A stretch of 34,393 nucleotides of DNA from Akkermansiaceae bacterium (GCA_905182475.1 CAJJBR010000041.1:1-34393); one strand, 5' to 3'. Counted from the first letter of the stretch, positions 23,356 through 32,325 are shown. Numbers and translations: made by a program. The notes: generated by a model from the letters alone, not told the origin.

Positions 23356-24645
23356 ATGAAGATTCTCTCCCACAAGGACGCCGCCTACGCCGCGTTTGTC
23401 AAGCGGCTGCGACGCAGGGCGATTCCCGAGGATTCCGTGCGGGATCTGGTTTCCGACATCATCGCAAAAGTGGCTACCGATGGTGACAAGGCGCTGGTCG
23501 AACTGACCGAACGTTTCGACGGGGCCAAGCTTACTCGCAAGTCGTTGTTTGTGAGCGAAAAGGAATTCGCTGAGGCCGAGGCCGGGGTGAGTGCTGCTAC
23601 CCGCGATGCCGTCCGGCGCAGCCTTACGAACATCCATTGGTTCGCGAAAAAGAGCATGCGCAAAGATTGGTCTGGGAAAAACGCGGAGGGTGCCACCGTC
23701 GGTGAGCGCTTCACGCCGTTCGACCGTGTCGGGGTCTATGTCCCCGGCGGGAAAGCTCCCTTGGTTTCGACCGCGCTGATGACTGCGGGCTTTGCGCAGG
23801 CGGCGGGTGTTCCCGAGGTTTTTGCGGCCACCCCATGCGGGGCCGACGGCAAGGTGAACCCCGCGTTGCTCTACGCCCTGCAACAGGCTGGTGTGACTGA
23901 GGCGATCAAGGTCGGTGGAGCGCAGGCGATCGCGGCGATGGCTCTCGGTACGAAAACGATACGCCCCGTCGACCGTATCTTCGGGCCAGGGAACCGGTTT
24001 GTCGTCGAGGCGAAACGGCAGCTCGTCGGTGCGGTCTCCATTGATCTTCTGCCAGGCCCCAGCGAGATTTTGATCCTCGCCGATGCGTCGGCGAAAGCCG
24101 CCTACATCGCGGCAGATATGTTGGCGCAAGCCGAACACGGCGGGGATAGCATCGTCGGCTTCGCAACGCCATCCAAGGCATTGCTTAATCAAGTGAAACG
24201 CGAAGTTGAGAAGCAGGCGGACACCCTCAGCCGCGGCAAGATGATCAGGGAAGTACTCAAGTCCGGAACGTTCCTGCTCCATGTGAAATCACTGGAGGAG
24301 GGCATTGCTATCTCAAATGATTTTGCGCCCGAACACCTTTCGCTGATCGTGGAAAACGAAGACGAAATCCTCGCGAAGATCCGGACTGCCGGAGCGATCT
24401 ACCTCGGAGCTGACTCACCGGTAGCGGTGGGTGATTTCCTCGCCGGCCCCAGCCACACACTGCCAACAGGTGGAGCGGGAAGATCCTTTTCCGGCCTGCG
24501 GGCCGATCAGTTTCAGCGCCGTACGAGTATCGTAAAGATGGGCAAATCTGCGGTGAAGAAATCGCTCCCGGTCATTGAGGAGTTTGCACGTCTGGAGGGT
24601 CTCGACGCTCACGGGAAATCAACATCCATAAGATTGGAACGATGA
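23356..24645 (+). CDS. hisD: Histidinol dehydrogenase
   Basis: HisD oxidises L-histidinol to L-histidine in two NAD+-dependent steps, the end of histidine synthesis. The 429 residues match the family. Presumed Zn ligands are Gln258, His261 (QAEHGGDS), Asp360 and His419, and the catalytic pair is Glu325-His326 (FAPEHLSLIVEN), in register with the E. coli enzyme. DRVGVYVPGG, FGPGNRFVVEAKR, DLLPGPSEILILAD and AGPSHTLPTGGAGRSFSGL are further signatures. It is separated from other his genes. Its stop overlaps the start of the following zinc-ribbon gene (ATGA), suggesting co-transcription. Confidence 0.97.
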   Translation: MKILSHKDAAYAAFVKRLRRRAIPEDSVRDLVSDIIAKVATDGDKALVELTERFDGAKLTRKSLFVSEKEFAEAEAGVSAATRDAVRRSLTNIHWFAKKSMRKDWSGKNAEGATVGERFTPFDRVGVYVPGGKAPLVSTALMTAGFAQAAGVPEVFAATPCGADGKVNPALLYALQQAGVTEAIKVGGAQAIAAMALGTKTIRPVDRIFGPGNRFVVEAKRQLVGAVSIDLLPGPSEILILADASAKAAYIAADMLAQAEHGGDSIVGFATPSKALLNQVKREVEKQADTLSRGKMIREVLKSGTFLLHVKSLEEGIAISNDFAPEHLSLIVENEDEILAKIRTAGAIYLGADSPVAVGDFLAGPSHTLPTGGAGRSFSGLRADQFQRRTSIVKMGKSAVKKSLPVIEEFARLEGLDAHGKSTSIRLER

Positions 24646-25246
24646 ACGAAGAGGAGAGGGAGTATTCGCCGAAACGCTTTGCGATCAGCAGCGTCGCGTG
24701 TCCTGCATGTCATGCGAAGCTCGCTCGCGAGGCGAAATGGTGCGAGGGATGCGGATTCTCCGGTGCAAAATCGATGGAGATGTTCGGCGACACCCCGCCT
24801 CCGCTGCTGCCTATTCTTGATGTCGCGGATCTCTGGGATGCGAAGGGGCAGCGCAAGATCGAAGCGGAGGTGAAGGCCTTCGGGAAACGGTTTCCCCAGA
24901 TACGGTGGCGAATTTGGCAGTCGCTCTCGGATCCGATGTGAGCCTGTCGCTCTTCGGTTTCTGGCTGATGAACGCTTCCCCGCTCCTGCCCGGGGAGAGT
25001 GGGGAAGACCGGGAGTGAACCGTCCTGCTTCTCGTTGATTCCGACTCCGGCAAAACTACGGTGACCACGGGATACAGGGCGGAAGTCTGGCTCTCCGATG
25101 AAATGTGGGGCACCGCGCTGGAAGAAACCGTGAAACCGTTCAGCAAGGGGCATCCGGACAAGGCCGTGGTGCTTTTTCTGAGGAAGGCCAAGCGGCTGTT
25201 CGAGTTCGCGTGGAGGCGGTCCCAGAAACAATTATCGACAAAATGA
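24642..25246 (+). pseudogene. Zinc-ribbon plus TPM-domain protein, broken by a frameshift and a TGA
   Basis: The first 99 codons encode a zinc ribbon (CPACHAKLAREAKWCEGCGFS) and the start of a TPM-like domain (KIEAEVKAFGKRFPQIRW), ending at 24941. From about 24905 another frame continues the domain: SLSLFGFWLMNAS, then a TGA at 25016-25018 exactly where Trp is expected, then TVLLLVDSDSGKTTVTTGY, LSDEMWGTALEETVKPF and FLRKAKRLFEFAWRR to TGA 25244-25246. Two independent lesions make loss of function likely, unless the frameshift is a base-calling error. It overlaps hisD at its start and the secreted TPM gene at its end, both as ATGA, so it was part of one operon. Confidence 0.68.
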
Positions 25247-25986
25247 AAAGACTCGCAGCCATCCTCTCGATTCTTCTTTGTATCTCTGTGCAAGGCGTGC
25301 AAGCGCAGTCTGGCTTCAAATATGGGGATAGGCCCAAGAACTCGATCTTCGATCCCACCGGAGTGCTCACGCTAACGGAACAGGATCGGATTTCCGAGCC
25401 CCTGCTGACCATCCTGAAAAACGAGGGTATTGATATCATCATAGTGATATTGCCGGAAATCGGCGATGCCCCCCCGGAATATGTGGTCAAGGGGTATGCC
25501 GCGAAGTGGGCGACCACCACGGTGAATTCCGTCGTCCTCCATGTTCCTGGGAAGGAGGGCTCGCCCTGGATTTTTCCCGGTATGTTCATGACCGGTGTGA
25601 TCAAGCCAGAGGCGGTCAGGGAAACAATAGTCGCCGCCGAGAAACGCGCAGCGGCGGAGCCCACCGATTTCGGAAAGGTGCGCGCCGCTTCGATCGAGGC
25701 GGCCGATGCGATCCGCTATTGGATGGGCGGAGCCTTGCTGCGCACGGAAGACACGATCAACAGGCGGCTGGAATGGCAGCTTGCAAGGGAGAGGCGCGAG
25801 CGCCTGCTGAAACTGTCTGCCGCACTGGCGGCTGCGGCATTGATCCCTTTGGTCTTCGGCGCAGTGTTTCTGACGATTAGGATCAGGGGGAGAGGCGCAC
25901 GGCGCTTTCCACAGCTCCGAAAAATAGCTCGGCTCGGCGCACCTTACGCCGGGGGCAACAGCAATTGCTCGAAACCGATCCGATAA
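25243..25986 (+). CDS. Secreted TPM-domain membrane protein
   Basis: From the ATG at 25243 the product is 247 residues. A signal peptide (MKRLAAILSILLCISVQGVQA) precedes a TPM domain (IFDPTGVLTLTEQDRISEPL, IDIIIVILPEIGDAPPEYVV, NSVVLHVPGKEG). A helical linker and one membrane helix at about 194-217 follow. TPM domains occur in proteins linked to photosystem repair or membrane stress; the role here is unknown. The tail RFPQLRKIARLGAPYAGGNS resembles the family's RLGAPYGGG end, but the last few residues look frameshifted. It is coupled to the broken zinc-ribbon/TPM gene. Confidence 0.8.
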   Translation: MKRLAAILSILLCISVQGVQAQSGFKYGDRPKNSIFDPTGVLTLTEQDRISEPLLTILKNEGIDIIIVILPEIGDAPPEYVVKGYAAKWATTTVNSVVLHVPGKEGSPWIFPGMFMTGVIKPEAVRETIVAAEKRAAAEPTDFGKVRAASIEAADAIRYWMGGALLRTEDTINRRLEWQLARERRERLLKLSAALAAAALIPLVFGAVFLTIRIRGRGARRFPQLRKIARLGAPYAGGNSNCSKPIR

Positions 25987-25998
25987 CCCAAATATAGT

Positions 25999-26142
25999 AT
26001 GAGAATATCAGCCGTCCATGCCTTCACTCAGAAGATGGCGGGCAACGATATTACGAAAGGTGCGGCATACAACGCAAAAGCGGACGAACGATCGTGGGAG
26101 GACATGCAGCAGACCTTCGCAGAAATTTTCCTCGAATCCTGA
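25999..26142 (+). pseudogene. C-terminal remnant of a dienelactone hydrolase-family protein
   Basis: The 47-codon frame reads MRISAVHAFTQKMAGNDITK then GAAYNAKADERSWEDMQQTF and AEIFLES. The pattern VHAFTxxxAGNDxxKGAAYxxxADxRSWExMxxFFxEIF matches the end of dienelactone hydrolases, with the catalytic His in VHAF. No upstream part with the Cys nucleophile exists, so this is a 3' remnant between the TPM and M14 genes. Confidence 0.55.
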
Positions 26143-26168
26143 TAGTCTGTCTCCCAACCTCGTCTTCT

Positions 26169-26909
26169 ATGCCTATCCGAGAGCTGTTTGATTGGGCAAA
26201 ATTTCCCGCAGAGTTTGCCTCCGCTGCGGAAAACTGTGGATTCGAACAAGAGGTAATTCTCGAAACGGAAGACGGCGCGATCACCACATGGGAACGCAAA
26301 GGGAAGGGCCCGGTGGTTTACATTTCCGCAGGCATGCATGGTGACGAGCCTGCGGGGCCGCTAGCCGTTTTGGAAATGATGGAGAACGGTTGGCTCCCTG
26401 GGGATTTCCATTGGCTGGTCTGCCCAGCACTGAACCCCGGCGGCCTTGCGCTTGGGATCCGTGAGAACCGTGAAGGCCGAGATCTGAACCGGGACTACCT
26501 GCTTCACCAGTCCCTTGAGATCGCGGCCCACGTCCGCTGGCTTTCCCGTAAGCCAGTGCCTTCCCTCTTCGTTTCCCTCCACGAGGATTGGGAGTCGGTT
26601 GGTTTCTATTTTTACGAAATCAATCTCGCCTGCGAAGATGCAACTCGCTCCCGTCGCATTCTTGATTCCGTATCACCGATTTTTCCAGCCGAGCCTGGGC
26701 CGGAAATTGATGGGCATGAAGTCCGTGAACCGGGCTGGATCTTCCATTGCGCCGAGGCGGATCTGCCTGACTCCTGGCCTGAGGCGATTTGGCTGGCGAA
26801 AAACGGCTGTCCGCTTTCATTTACTTTTGAGACTCCCAGCCAAGCGAAGCTCAGTGAAAGGGTGCGGGCGCATATCGCCGGGGTGAAGAGTATCCTGACT
26901 ATTGTCTGA
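26169..26909 (+). CDS. M14-family metallocarboxypeptidase / succinylglutamate desuccinylase-like protein
   Basis: The ATG at 26169 gives 246 residues. Zn ligands are His57 and Glu60 (SAGMHGDEPAG) and His138 (VSLHEDWES). REGRDLNRDY (Arg104, Asn107, Arg108) provides substrate-carboxylate contacts, and the catalytic Glu is probably Glu221 in FTFETPSQ. This set fits small M14 enzymes of the MpaA or AstE type that cut murein peptides or acyl-amino acids; there is no signal peptide, so it is cytoplasmic. It stands upstream of the Sel1 gene on the same strand, 57 bp apart. The substrate is inferred at family level only. Confidence 0.85.
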   Translation: MPIRELFDWAKFPAEFASAAENCGFEQEVILETEDGAITTWERKGKGPVVYISAGMHGDEPAGPLAVLEMMENGWLPGDFHWLVCPALNPGGLALGIRENREGRDLNRDYLLHQSLEIAAHVRWLSRKPVPSLFVSLHEDWESVGFYFYEINLACEDATRSRRILDSVSPIFPAEPGPEIDGHEVREPGWIFHCAEADLPDSWPEAIWLAKNGCPLSFTFETPSQAKLSERVRAHIAGVKSILTIV

Positions 26910-26965
26910 GCGATTCCCTTGGTAGGGGTCTTGCGTTTTGCCGGTAAGAGTCGTAAACCCAAACC

Positions 26966-28498
26966 GTGAAACACATTTCCATACGGGTTATATCAATACT
27001 GGCTGTTTGCTCCCTGCCTGTACTTGCAGCGGTATCGCTCGATGGCAAGGATGAGGATTCCATTTTCTCTGAGTCCGATCCTGCTCTCAAGGACGGGGCT
27101 CCAGCAGCGAAAGCAGGGTCGCCAGCGGAAGCAGCAAGAAAAGCTTTCGAAAGTGGTGACCATGCAGAGGCGGTCAAGCTTGCCCGTCCTCTCGCGGAGA
27201 AAGGCGATGCGGATGCGATCTACTTGTTGGGTTTTGCACACGAGACCGGCCAGGGCGCCGAGGCTTCATCGAAGAAGGCGGAGGAATACTACCGCAAGGG
27301 ATTAGAGAAAAATCATGGTGACTCCGCATACCGTCTTGCGTTTCTGCTGATGTCTTCCAAAGACAAGACCAGTATTTTTGAAGCACAGGCCATCCTTGAA
27401 AAGCAAGCGATCAGAGATCCCGCAATCGCTGGCCGTATCCTTGGTGAGGCATTTCTCCTGGGGCGCTTCACGGGTGAACCCGATCCGGACAAGGCGATCT
27501 CTTGGTGGAAAAAGGCAGCCGATGCCCAGGACGTTGCCTCCATGCTCTTCATCGCAAGGTTCTACGATGGGCAGATGGGTTTTTTCGACAAAAGGAACCC
27601 CGTTCTCTCGCTCGAGTATTTCGAAAAAGCCGCCGAGTCTGGGAATACCGGGGCAATGGTTGCCGTCGGATCGCGCCTGCTCTATGGCGATGAGGCGAGT
27701 CGCGATGAAGAGCGCGGTCTCGCTCTCTTGGAAAAAGCCATCGCCGGGGAAGACAGTTCCGGCTACTTAGCGCTCGGCACCTGGCAGGAAACGGTGAAGA
27801 AAGATTCGAAGGCCGCCCTCGCTGAATTTGAGCGAGGCAAAGACGCCGGCCAGTCCGACTGCATGATCCGTGCGGCGGAATACTACATTGAGGGTAAGGG
27901 AACCGAGAAGGATCTCGCTCGTGGCGTAAAAATACTCGAAACCGCAGCCGAAGGCGGGAACGCCCAGGCTCACTTAATGCTGGCTGCGAATGCTCTCCAG
28001 TCAAAGAAACCCGATGCGATTTCCGGGTATCAACATCTTGTCGCCGCAGCGAACGCAGGATTGGCCGCCGCGCAAAACGAACTTGGCCTGTTTTATCTTT
28101 CCGGAGGTCTCGGGGTCGTGGACACGACTGCTGCCGTCTCTTGGTTCAGCCGCGCCGGGCAAGCGAACTATTCCCCTGCCCAGAATAACCTCGGTGCCCT
28201 CCACGAACGCGGCACGGGAGTAGAACAGAGCTACGAGAAAGCCGCTCAACTTTACGCACTCGCAGCCCAGCAAGGCCACGCGGGAGCAACTCTTGCCCTT
28301 GCCCGTTTCCATGCCGCCGGAGCAGCCACGAAAGTTAACCGTCCTCGTGCATGGGCTCTAGCAAAAATTGCCGAAGACCGTGGCGAAGCTAATGCCGCCG
28401 AATTCCTCGCCACCCTCGAAAAGGAATTTTCTAAAGAACAGCTCACCGAAGCGAAAGCGGAACTCGGGCGCATGACCAGGGGGAAAGCCGCAGAATAA
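26966..28498 (+). CDS. Secreted Sel1-repeat protein
   Basis: The 510-residue protein has a signal peptide (MKHISIRVISILAVCSLPVLA) and about ten Sel1-like repeats. Examples are DADAIYLLGFAHETGQGAEAS, DKAISWWKKAADAQDVASML and YSPAQNNLGALHERGTGVEQS, the repeat consensus AxxxLGxxYxxGxGVxxDxxxAxxWYxxAA being clear in the C-terminal half. Sel1 solenoids bind protein partners, often in envelope assembly or signalling. Between the signal and the repeats is a low-complexity Ala/Ser/Glu segment. coaB follows 14 bp later. Confidence 0.9.
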   Translation: MKHISIRVISILAVCSLPVLAAVSLDGKDEDSIFSESDPALKDGAPAAKAGSPAEAARKAFESGDHAEAVKLARPLAEKGDADAIYLLGFAHETGQGAEASSKKAEEYYRKGLEKNHGDSAYRLAFLLMSSKDKTSIFEAQAILEKQAIRDPAIAGRILGEAFLLGRFTGEPDPDKAISWWKKAADAQDVASMLFIARFYDGQMGFFDKRNPVLSLEYFEKAAESGNTGAMVAVGSRLLYGDEASRDEERGLALLEKAIAGEDSSGYLALGTWQETVKKDSKAALAEFERGKDAGQSDCMIRAAEYYIEGKGTEKDLARGVKILETAAEGGNAQAHLMLAANALQSKKPDAISGYQHLVAAANAGLAAAQNELGLFYLSGGLGVVDTTAAVSWFSRAGQANYSPAQNNLGALHERGTGVEQSYEKAAQLYALAAQQGHAGATLALARFHAAGAATKVNRPRAWALAKIAEDRGEANAAEFLATLEKEFSKEQLTEAKAELGRMTRGKAAE

Positions 28499-28512
28499 CC
28501 CACGACCTTCCG

Positions 28513-29136
28513 ATGAAACTCCTCATTACAGCTGGCCCCACTCGCGAGGCGATCGATCCCGTCCGCTACTTGACGAACCGATCCTCCGGGAAAATGGGCT
28601 ACGCCATTGCCGCCGCCGCCGCCCACGCAGGCCACCAGGTTCTTCTCATTTCCGGACCCACCTCGCTCGATGTCCCGGAGGGAATCGATTTCCTCCCGGT
28701 CGAGTCGGCTGAGGAAATGTATCAGGCCGTGGCGAACTACCTTCCACGCATGGAGGCCGCCGTCTTCGCCGCCGCCGTCGCCGATTACACCCCCGCGGTA
28801 TCCGCCAAGCAAAAGATTAAGAAGAGCGGCGAGACCCTTTCGCTCGATCTCGTGAAGACGAAAGATATTCTAGGATCCGCACGCGATGAGATGGCATTTA
28901 CTGGATTTCTAGTAGGTTTTGCTGCAGAGACGGAAAACGTCGAGTCCAACGCCCGCATCAAGCTTGAGAAGAAAGGCTGCGACCTCGTCGTCGCCAATGA
29001 CGTCTCTCGCAGCGACATCGGATTCGACTCCCACGAAAACGAAGCCCTTTTAGTTTTCCCCGACCGCACTGAGCTTTTTGGCAAAGCACCCAAGCACGAT
29101 CTCGCGATCCATCTTGTGTCCATGCTGGGAGGTTGA
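28513..29136 (+). CDS. coaB: Phosphopantothenoylcysteine synthetase (stand-alone CoaB)
   Basis: CoaB joins cysteine to 4'-phosphopantothenate in coenzyme A synthesis. The 207 residues begin KLLITAGPTREAIDPVRYLTN, the nucleotide-binding start of the domain. SSGKMGYAIA, FAAAVADYTP, the lysine segment SAKQKIKKSG, FLVGFAAETEN and DLVVANDVSRSDIGF follow, all signatures of CoaB. The CoaC decarboxylase half usually fused in front in bacteria (as Dfp) is absent, so decarboxylation must be done by a separate CoaC. It lies 14 bp after the Sel1 gene. Confidence 0.94.
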   Translation: MKLLITAGPTREAIDPVRYLTNRSSGKMGYAIAAAAAHAGHQVLLISGPTSLDVPEGIDFLPVESAEEMYQAVANYLPRMEAAVFAAAVADYTPAVSAKQKIKKSGETLSLDLVKTKDILGSARDEMAFTGFLVGFAAETENVESNARIKLEKKGCDLVVANDVSRSDIGFDSHENEALLVFPDRTELFGKAPKHDLAIHLVSMLGG

Positions 29137-29171
29137 TGGTGGGATTGGCTGCGAAAAATTCGGAGGGGCAA

Positions 29172-29932
29172 TCATTCATCGTCTTCTGTTGGCGCAAGGG
29201 ATAGGGTGTAGGCGATTAGATCCCATATCTTTTCCGACCCAAGTGCTTCGAAGTAGGCAGGCATGGGCGTGCCGTCCATACCGGTGGCGAGGGTTCGGAA
29301 GATATTGCGTGGCTCCGGCCCACTACGTAGTCCCGGCTTTGTTAGGTCGGCCGGGGGGGGATGGGTCTTCCTGCGAAGTCGCGGAGACCTGCGGCGGCAG
29401 AGCCGTTTCCTTTTGCATCGTTTCCATGGCAGGTGGCGCAGTGGCTGGTGAAAATTTTCTTCCCAGCGGTGATGTGCGGTTTGGCAGTTGCTAGCTGCGC
29501 GAACCATTCAGGAACGTGCGGAATAGCTATGGGTTCGGCGATACGATCGGGATCTTTCCAGCGTTTCGAAAAGGCTTTGATATACAGGATCAGCGCTTTG
29601 ATTTCGCCATCATTCAGTGTATTAAATATTGGCATCGTGGATCCAGCTATCCCGTGGCGGATCGTTCGAGCGAGATCCGCATCGGTGGGCTGGAAGCCCG
29701 GAGGCGTGCTTCGGAATTTAAAAATGCCATCCCGGAAATTTCTGGGAGGGATTGGGACATCTTTGGCAAGCGGTCCATCACCTTTCCCGGTTTTGCCGTG
29801 GCAGGTGGCGCGGTTATTCTGAAAGAGGAACTCCCCTCGCATGTAAAGTCGTAGCTCATTGCGTTCACCCTCTGCATGTGCCGGGTGGGTGGCCAGGGAG
29901 AGGAGTATGGCAATGACGAACCGGATGGACAT
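29172..29932 (-). pseudogene. Dihaem cytochrome c with lost haem cysteine and poly-C frameshift
   Basis: From the ATG at 29932 the product has a signal peptide (MSIRFVIAILLSLATHPAHA). A first cytochrome domain reads NNRATCHGKTGKGDGPLA, where CxxCH has become RxxCH (CGC for TGC). The second domain has an intact SHCATCHGNDAKGNG. After FAGRPIPP the frame stops. In another frame PPADLTKPGLRSGPEPRNIF, GMDGTPMPAYFEAL and a helix to the stop at 29172 complete the domain with its axial Met. The switch lies at a run of 8 C (29353-29360 on the plus strand as G); one more C would restore the frame. It could be a phase-variable gene, a pseudogene or a sequencing slip, but the lost Cys argues for decay. 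Confidence 0.7.
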
Positions 29933-29963
29933 AGATCTTATGCCTCTTCCGCAAAAACTGTAG

Positions 29964-30446
29964 GTGGAAGAGGCCATAAGCATTACAATACCCGACGGCG
30001 TAGTTGAAATTGAAAATTCATCCTTTTTCCGATTCAACAGTCCCCTGGAAGGCAAAAGCATCCTCGGTTCCGATCGCCCGGAAAAACGCAACACCGACCC
30101 CATTCGCGGCGCTCAAGAAGGACTCGGTGCACCCAGTGACTTCGCAAACCAGCCCGCTCCCTCTTTCGGTGCTGGCGACACCCGCGAACCTGAACTCTCG
30201 AAACTTTCTGCCAACGCAGAACCGAATAAAGTAAAACGCGAGCTTATCAAACGCCCCGGCACCACAGCTGATGCCGCACCGGAAGCCGACACCCCGTCCC
30301 CCCCGGAAATCTACGTCCACAAACGCGGCCCTGCCGGTTCCGCCTGCTACACCTGTAGGGGTAAAGGCTACGTTTTCCAGCCCACCACCGGCTCCACCGG
30401 TGACAACCACAAATGCCCGGTCTGCGGCGGCGACGGGCGCTACTAA
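29964..30446 (+). CDS. Protein with C-terminal DnaJ-like CxxCxGxG zinc finger
   Basis: A GTG at 29964 opens a 160-residue frame. Most of it is Pro/Ala/Glu-rich and probably disordered. The last ~35 residues form a convincing zinc finger: SACYTCRGKGYVFQ and KCPVCGGDGRY, two CxxCxGxG repeats as in the DnaJ cysteine-rich domain and small relatives. The start is uncertain, as the frame has no ATG before the Cys region. It is divergent from the cytochrome gene, 31 bp away. Function unknown. Confidence 0.6.
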   Translation: MEEAISITIPDGVVEIENSSFFRFNSPLEGKSILGSDRPEKRNTDPIRGAQEGLGAPSDFANQPAPSFGAGDTREPELSKLSANAEPNKVKRELIKRPGTTADAAPEADTPSPPEIYVHKRGPAGSACYTCRGKGYVFQPTTGSTGDNHKCPVCGGDGRY

Positions 30447-30900
30447 TTTGTAAAAATCACTGAAGATGCGGGCTGTCGGCTAGGCGTGTGCAAAATTCGC
30501 GATGATCCATACCCTTTGAAGGGAGCGGGGAATGGAACTGTTGAGAAAACGGACTTTTCCGTATGGTCGCTTGGGAATGGGGTCGGGACGCCTACCTTCG
30601 CTGCTCCTCTCCGCGGCCATCGGAAGCCTTTTTCTCAAGACCTTAAAAATCCCCATTCGTCAGATTAAGGTTTTCTGGGCACGAGCACTACCGCCCCGAT
30701 GGCGATGATTGATCTTTCCTCGGCGCCTACTGTGGCACCGATAACTGTGGAGGTTTCCGAAAACCTCTCCATGTGGAAAAAAGCGCCTCTGTCATCTCTT
30801 GATACGGGAGCGAAGCCTCTTCCTGCAGAGTTTCAAGGGAAGGTGAACGTGTGCAACTCGGGTCAATGGAGAAGTTCGTCCGGCTAAGGGCTGATGCGCC
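30447..30900. other. Intergenic stretch with a dispersed repeat and no recognisable gene
   Basis: Apart from the repeat at 30613-30690, both strands contain only short frames without family signatures or good start sites. A 62-codon frame on the plus strand (30699-30887) has no homology I recognise and is probably chance. Confidence 0.5.
30613..30690. repeat. Dispersed ~76-bp repeat, copy 2 (inverted copy at 13701-13776)
   Basis: It shares, in inverted orientation and at equal spacing, the CTCAAGACCTTAAAAA, CAGATTAAGGTTTTC and GGGCAC blocks with 13701-13776, 17 kb away. The two copies lie in different neighbourhoods, so the unit is a dispersed element. Confidence 0.7.
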
Positions 30901-32292
30901 TTATACACCCGCGAGCTGAGCGAGCATGGCGGAGGCGAGGGAGAGCACGAGCAGGAAGCCGCACATGTCGGTGCAGGTAGTGAGGATGGGGCCGGAGGCG
31001 AGGGCTGGATCCACTTTCATACGCTTGAGGAAAAGCGGGACGAGGCCGCCCAGGAGGACTGAGAGGATGGTATTGAGCGAGAGGGCGATCGCGACCACTA
31101 GGCCGAGGTAGATGTTTCCTTTCCAGAGGTAGGCAGTGAAGCCGAGTAGGAGACCGAGTACGAGGCCGTTGATGATGCCTACGGCACCTTCTTTTATGAC
31201 CACGCGCCAGTAGTCGCCAGGGCGGAGAATGCCGAGTGTGAGCTCCCGAATGGAGACGGCTACGGCCTGGTTCCCCGAGCAGCCGGACATGTCGGAGACG
31301 ATGGGAAGGAAGACTGCGAGCGCGATAACTTCCTTGAGGGTGGCTTCATTCGCGGCGATGATGGAGGCGGCTGCCATGTTCAGCACGATGTTCGGGCCTA
31401 ACCATGAGAGGCGCTTGATGCAGCGGCTCTTTAGATCCATGGAACGGAGTTCCTCACCGTTTACGATACCGCTGGAGGCAAGGAACATATCGGCCTGATC
31501 CTCGGCGTGCTCGTGGCGGACGGCGTCGCGCGGGACGACTCCGAGCAGGTGCCCTTCCGCATCGACGACGGGGAAACCGAAGAAGTTTTTCTTTTCAAAA
31601 AGCTCCACGAGGTCCTCAAGCGGCATGGAATCGATGACGGTGAGAGGATGGCGTATCATCAGCTCGCTGACGGGGATGCTGCGTGGGGAGAGCACGAGGT
31701 CGCGCAGGCGGAGGACTCCCTTGAGTATTTTCTTTTCATCGATGACGTAGAGGTATTGCACGTCGCGGTCGGTGTAGTCCTCCGCGTGCTCTCCGAGATC
31801 CGCGATAACTTCGCCGACGGTGGAGGTTTGCTGGAAGGTGACGGGGCCGCCGCGCATGAGGGAGCCGGCGCAACCGTCCTCATACTCCAGGCGGCGCTGC
31901 ATCTCTTGGCGGTCTTCACTGTCGGAAACCTTCGCGATGATTTCCTCCGCATCGTCGTCGTCGAGTTCGCGGAGGAGGTTTGAGCTTTGTTCTGAGGGGA
32001 GGAAGGCGAGGATTTCGGCGGCTTCCTCAGTGGGGAGATCTTCGATGATTTCCACTGCCTGCGCTTCCGCGAGGTGGGAGAGGAGTTTTGCCCCGTCCTC
32101 CGCGCCAAGTATGTGGATGAGAGTTTCGCATTTCTCATGAGAGATGCGCGACATGGCGCGCCGCTGGTCTTCCCAGTCGAGCAATTTGATGGCTTCGAGG
32201 GCGGCGGTGCCATCGCGGGCTTTGATCGCATCGTCGAGGGAGTTGAGAGCCTCTTCCACGGATTGCTTGGTCTCAAGTTGGAAGGTGGTCAT
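30901..32292 (-). CDS. mgtE: Magnesium transporter MgtE
   Basis: MgtE is a Mg2+-selective channel of the inner membrane gated by cytoplasmic Mg2+. The 463-residue protein has the N-terminal helical domain (LPTEEAAEILAFLPSEQ, LEYEDGCAGSLM near 135-150) and two CBS domains (DVQYLYVIDEKKILKGVLRL; FGFPVVDAEGHLLGVV). The membrane domain with five helices contains LPIVSDMSGCSGNQAVAVSI and the ending DPALASGPILTTCTDMCGF, which carry the pore residues. The GCSGNQ form replaces the better-known GGNxGxQ and is probably usual for this clade. Only 33 bp separate it from the next gene remnant upstream. Confidence 0.95.
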   Translation of the reverse strand: MTTFQLETKQSVEEALNSLDDAIKARDGTAALEAIKLLDWEDQRRAMSRISHEKCETLIHILGAEDGAKLLSHLAEAQAVEIIEDLPTEEAAEILAFLPSEQSSNLLRELDDDDAEEIIAKVSDSEDRQEMQRRLEYEDGCAGSLMRGGPVTFQQTSTVGEVIADLGEHAEDYTDRDVQYLYVIDEKKILKGVLRLRDLVLSPRSIPVSELMIRHPLTVIDSMPLEDLVELFEKKNFFGFPVVDAEGHLLGVVPRDAVRHEHAEDQADMFLASSGIVNGEELRSMDLKSRCIKRLSWLGPNIVLNMAAASIIAANEATLKEVIALAVFLPIVSDMSGCSGNQAVAVSIRELTLGILRPGDYWRVVIKEGAVGIINGLVLGLLLGFTAYLWKGNIYLGLVVAIALSLNTILSVLLGGLVPLFLKRMKVDPALASGPILTTCTDMCGFLLVLSLASAMLAQLAGV

Positions 32293-32325
32293 CTACCAAC
32301 TACCTTTCATCGCTGCAGCGACACG

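Noticed and set aside
30699..30887. 62-codon plus-strand frame before mgtE
   Set aside because: No recognisable domain, no ribosome site and not continued in either direction; treated as chance.
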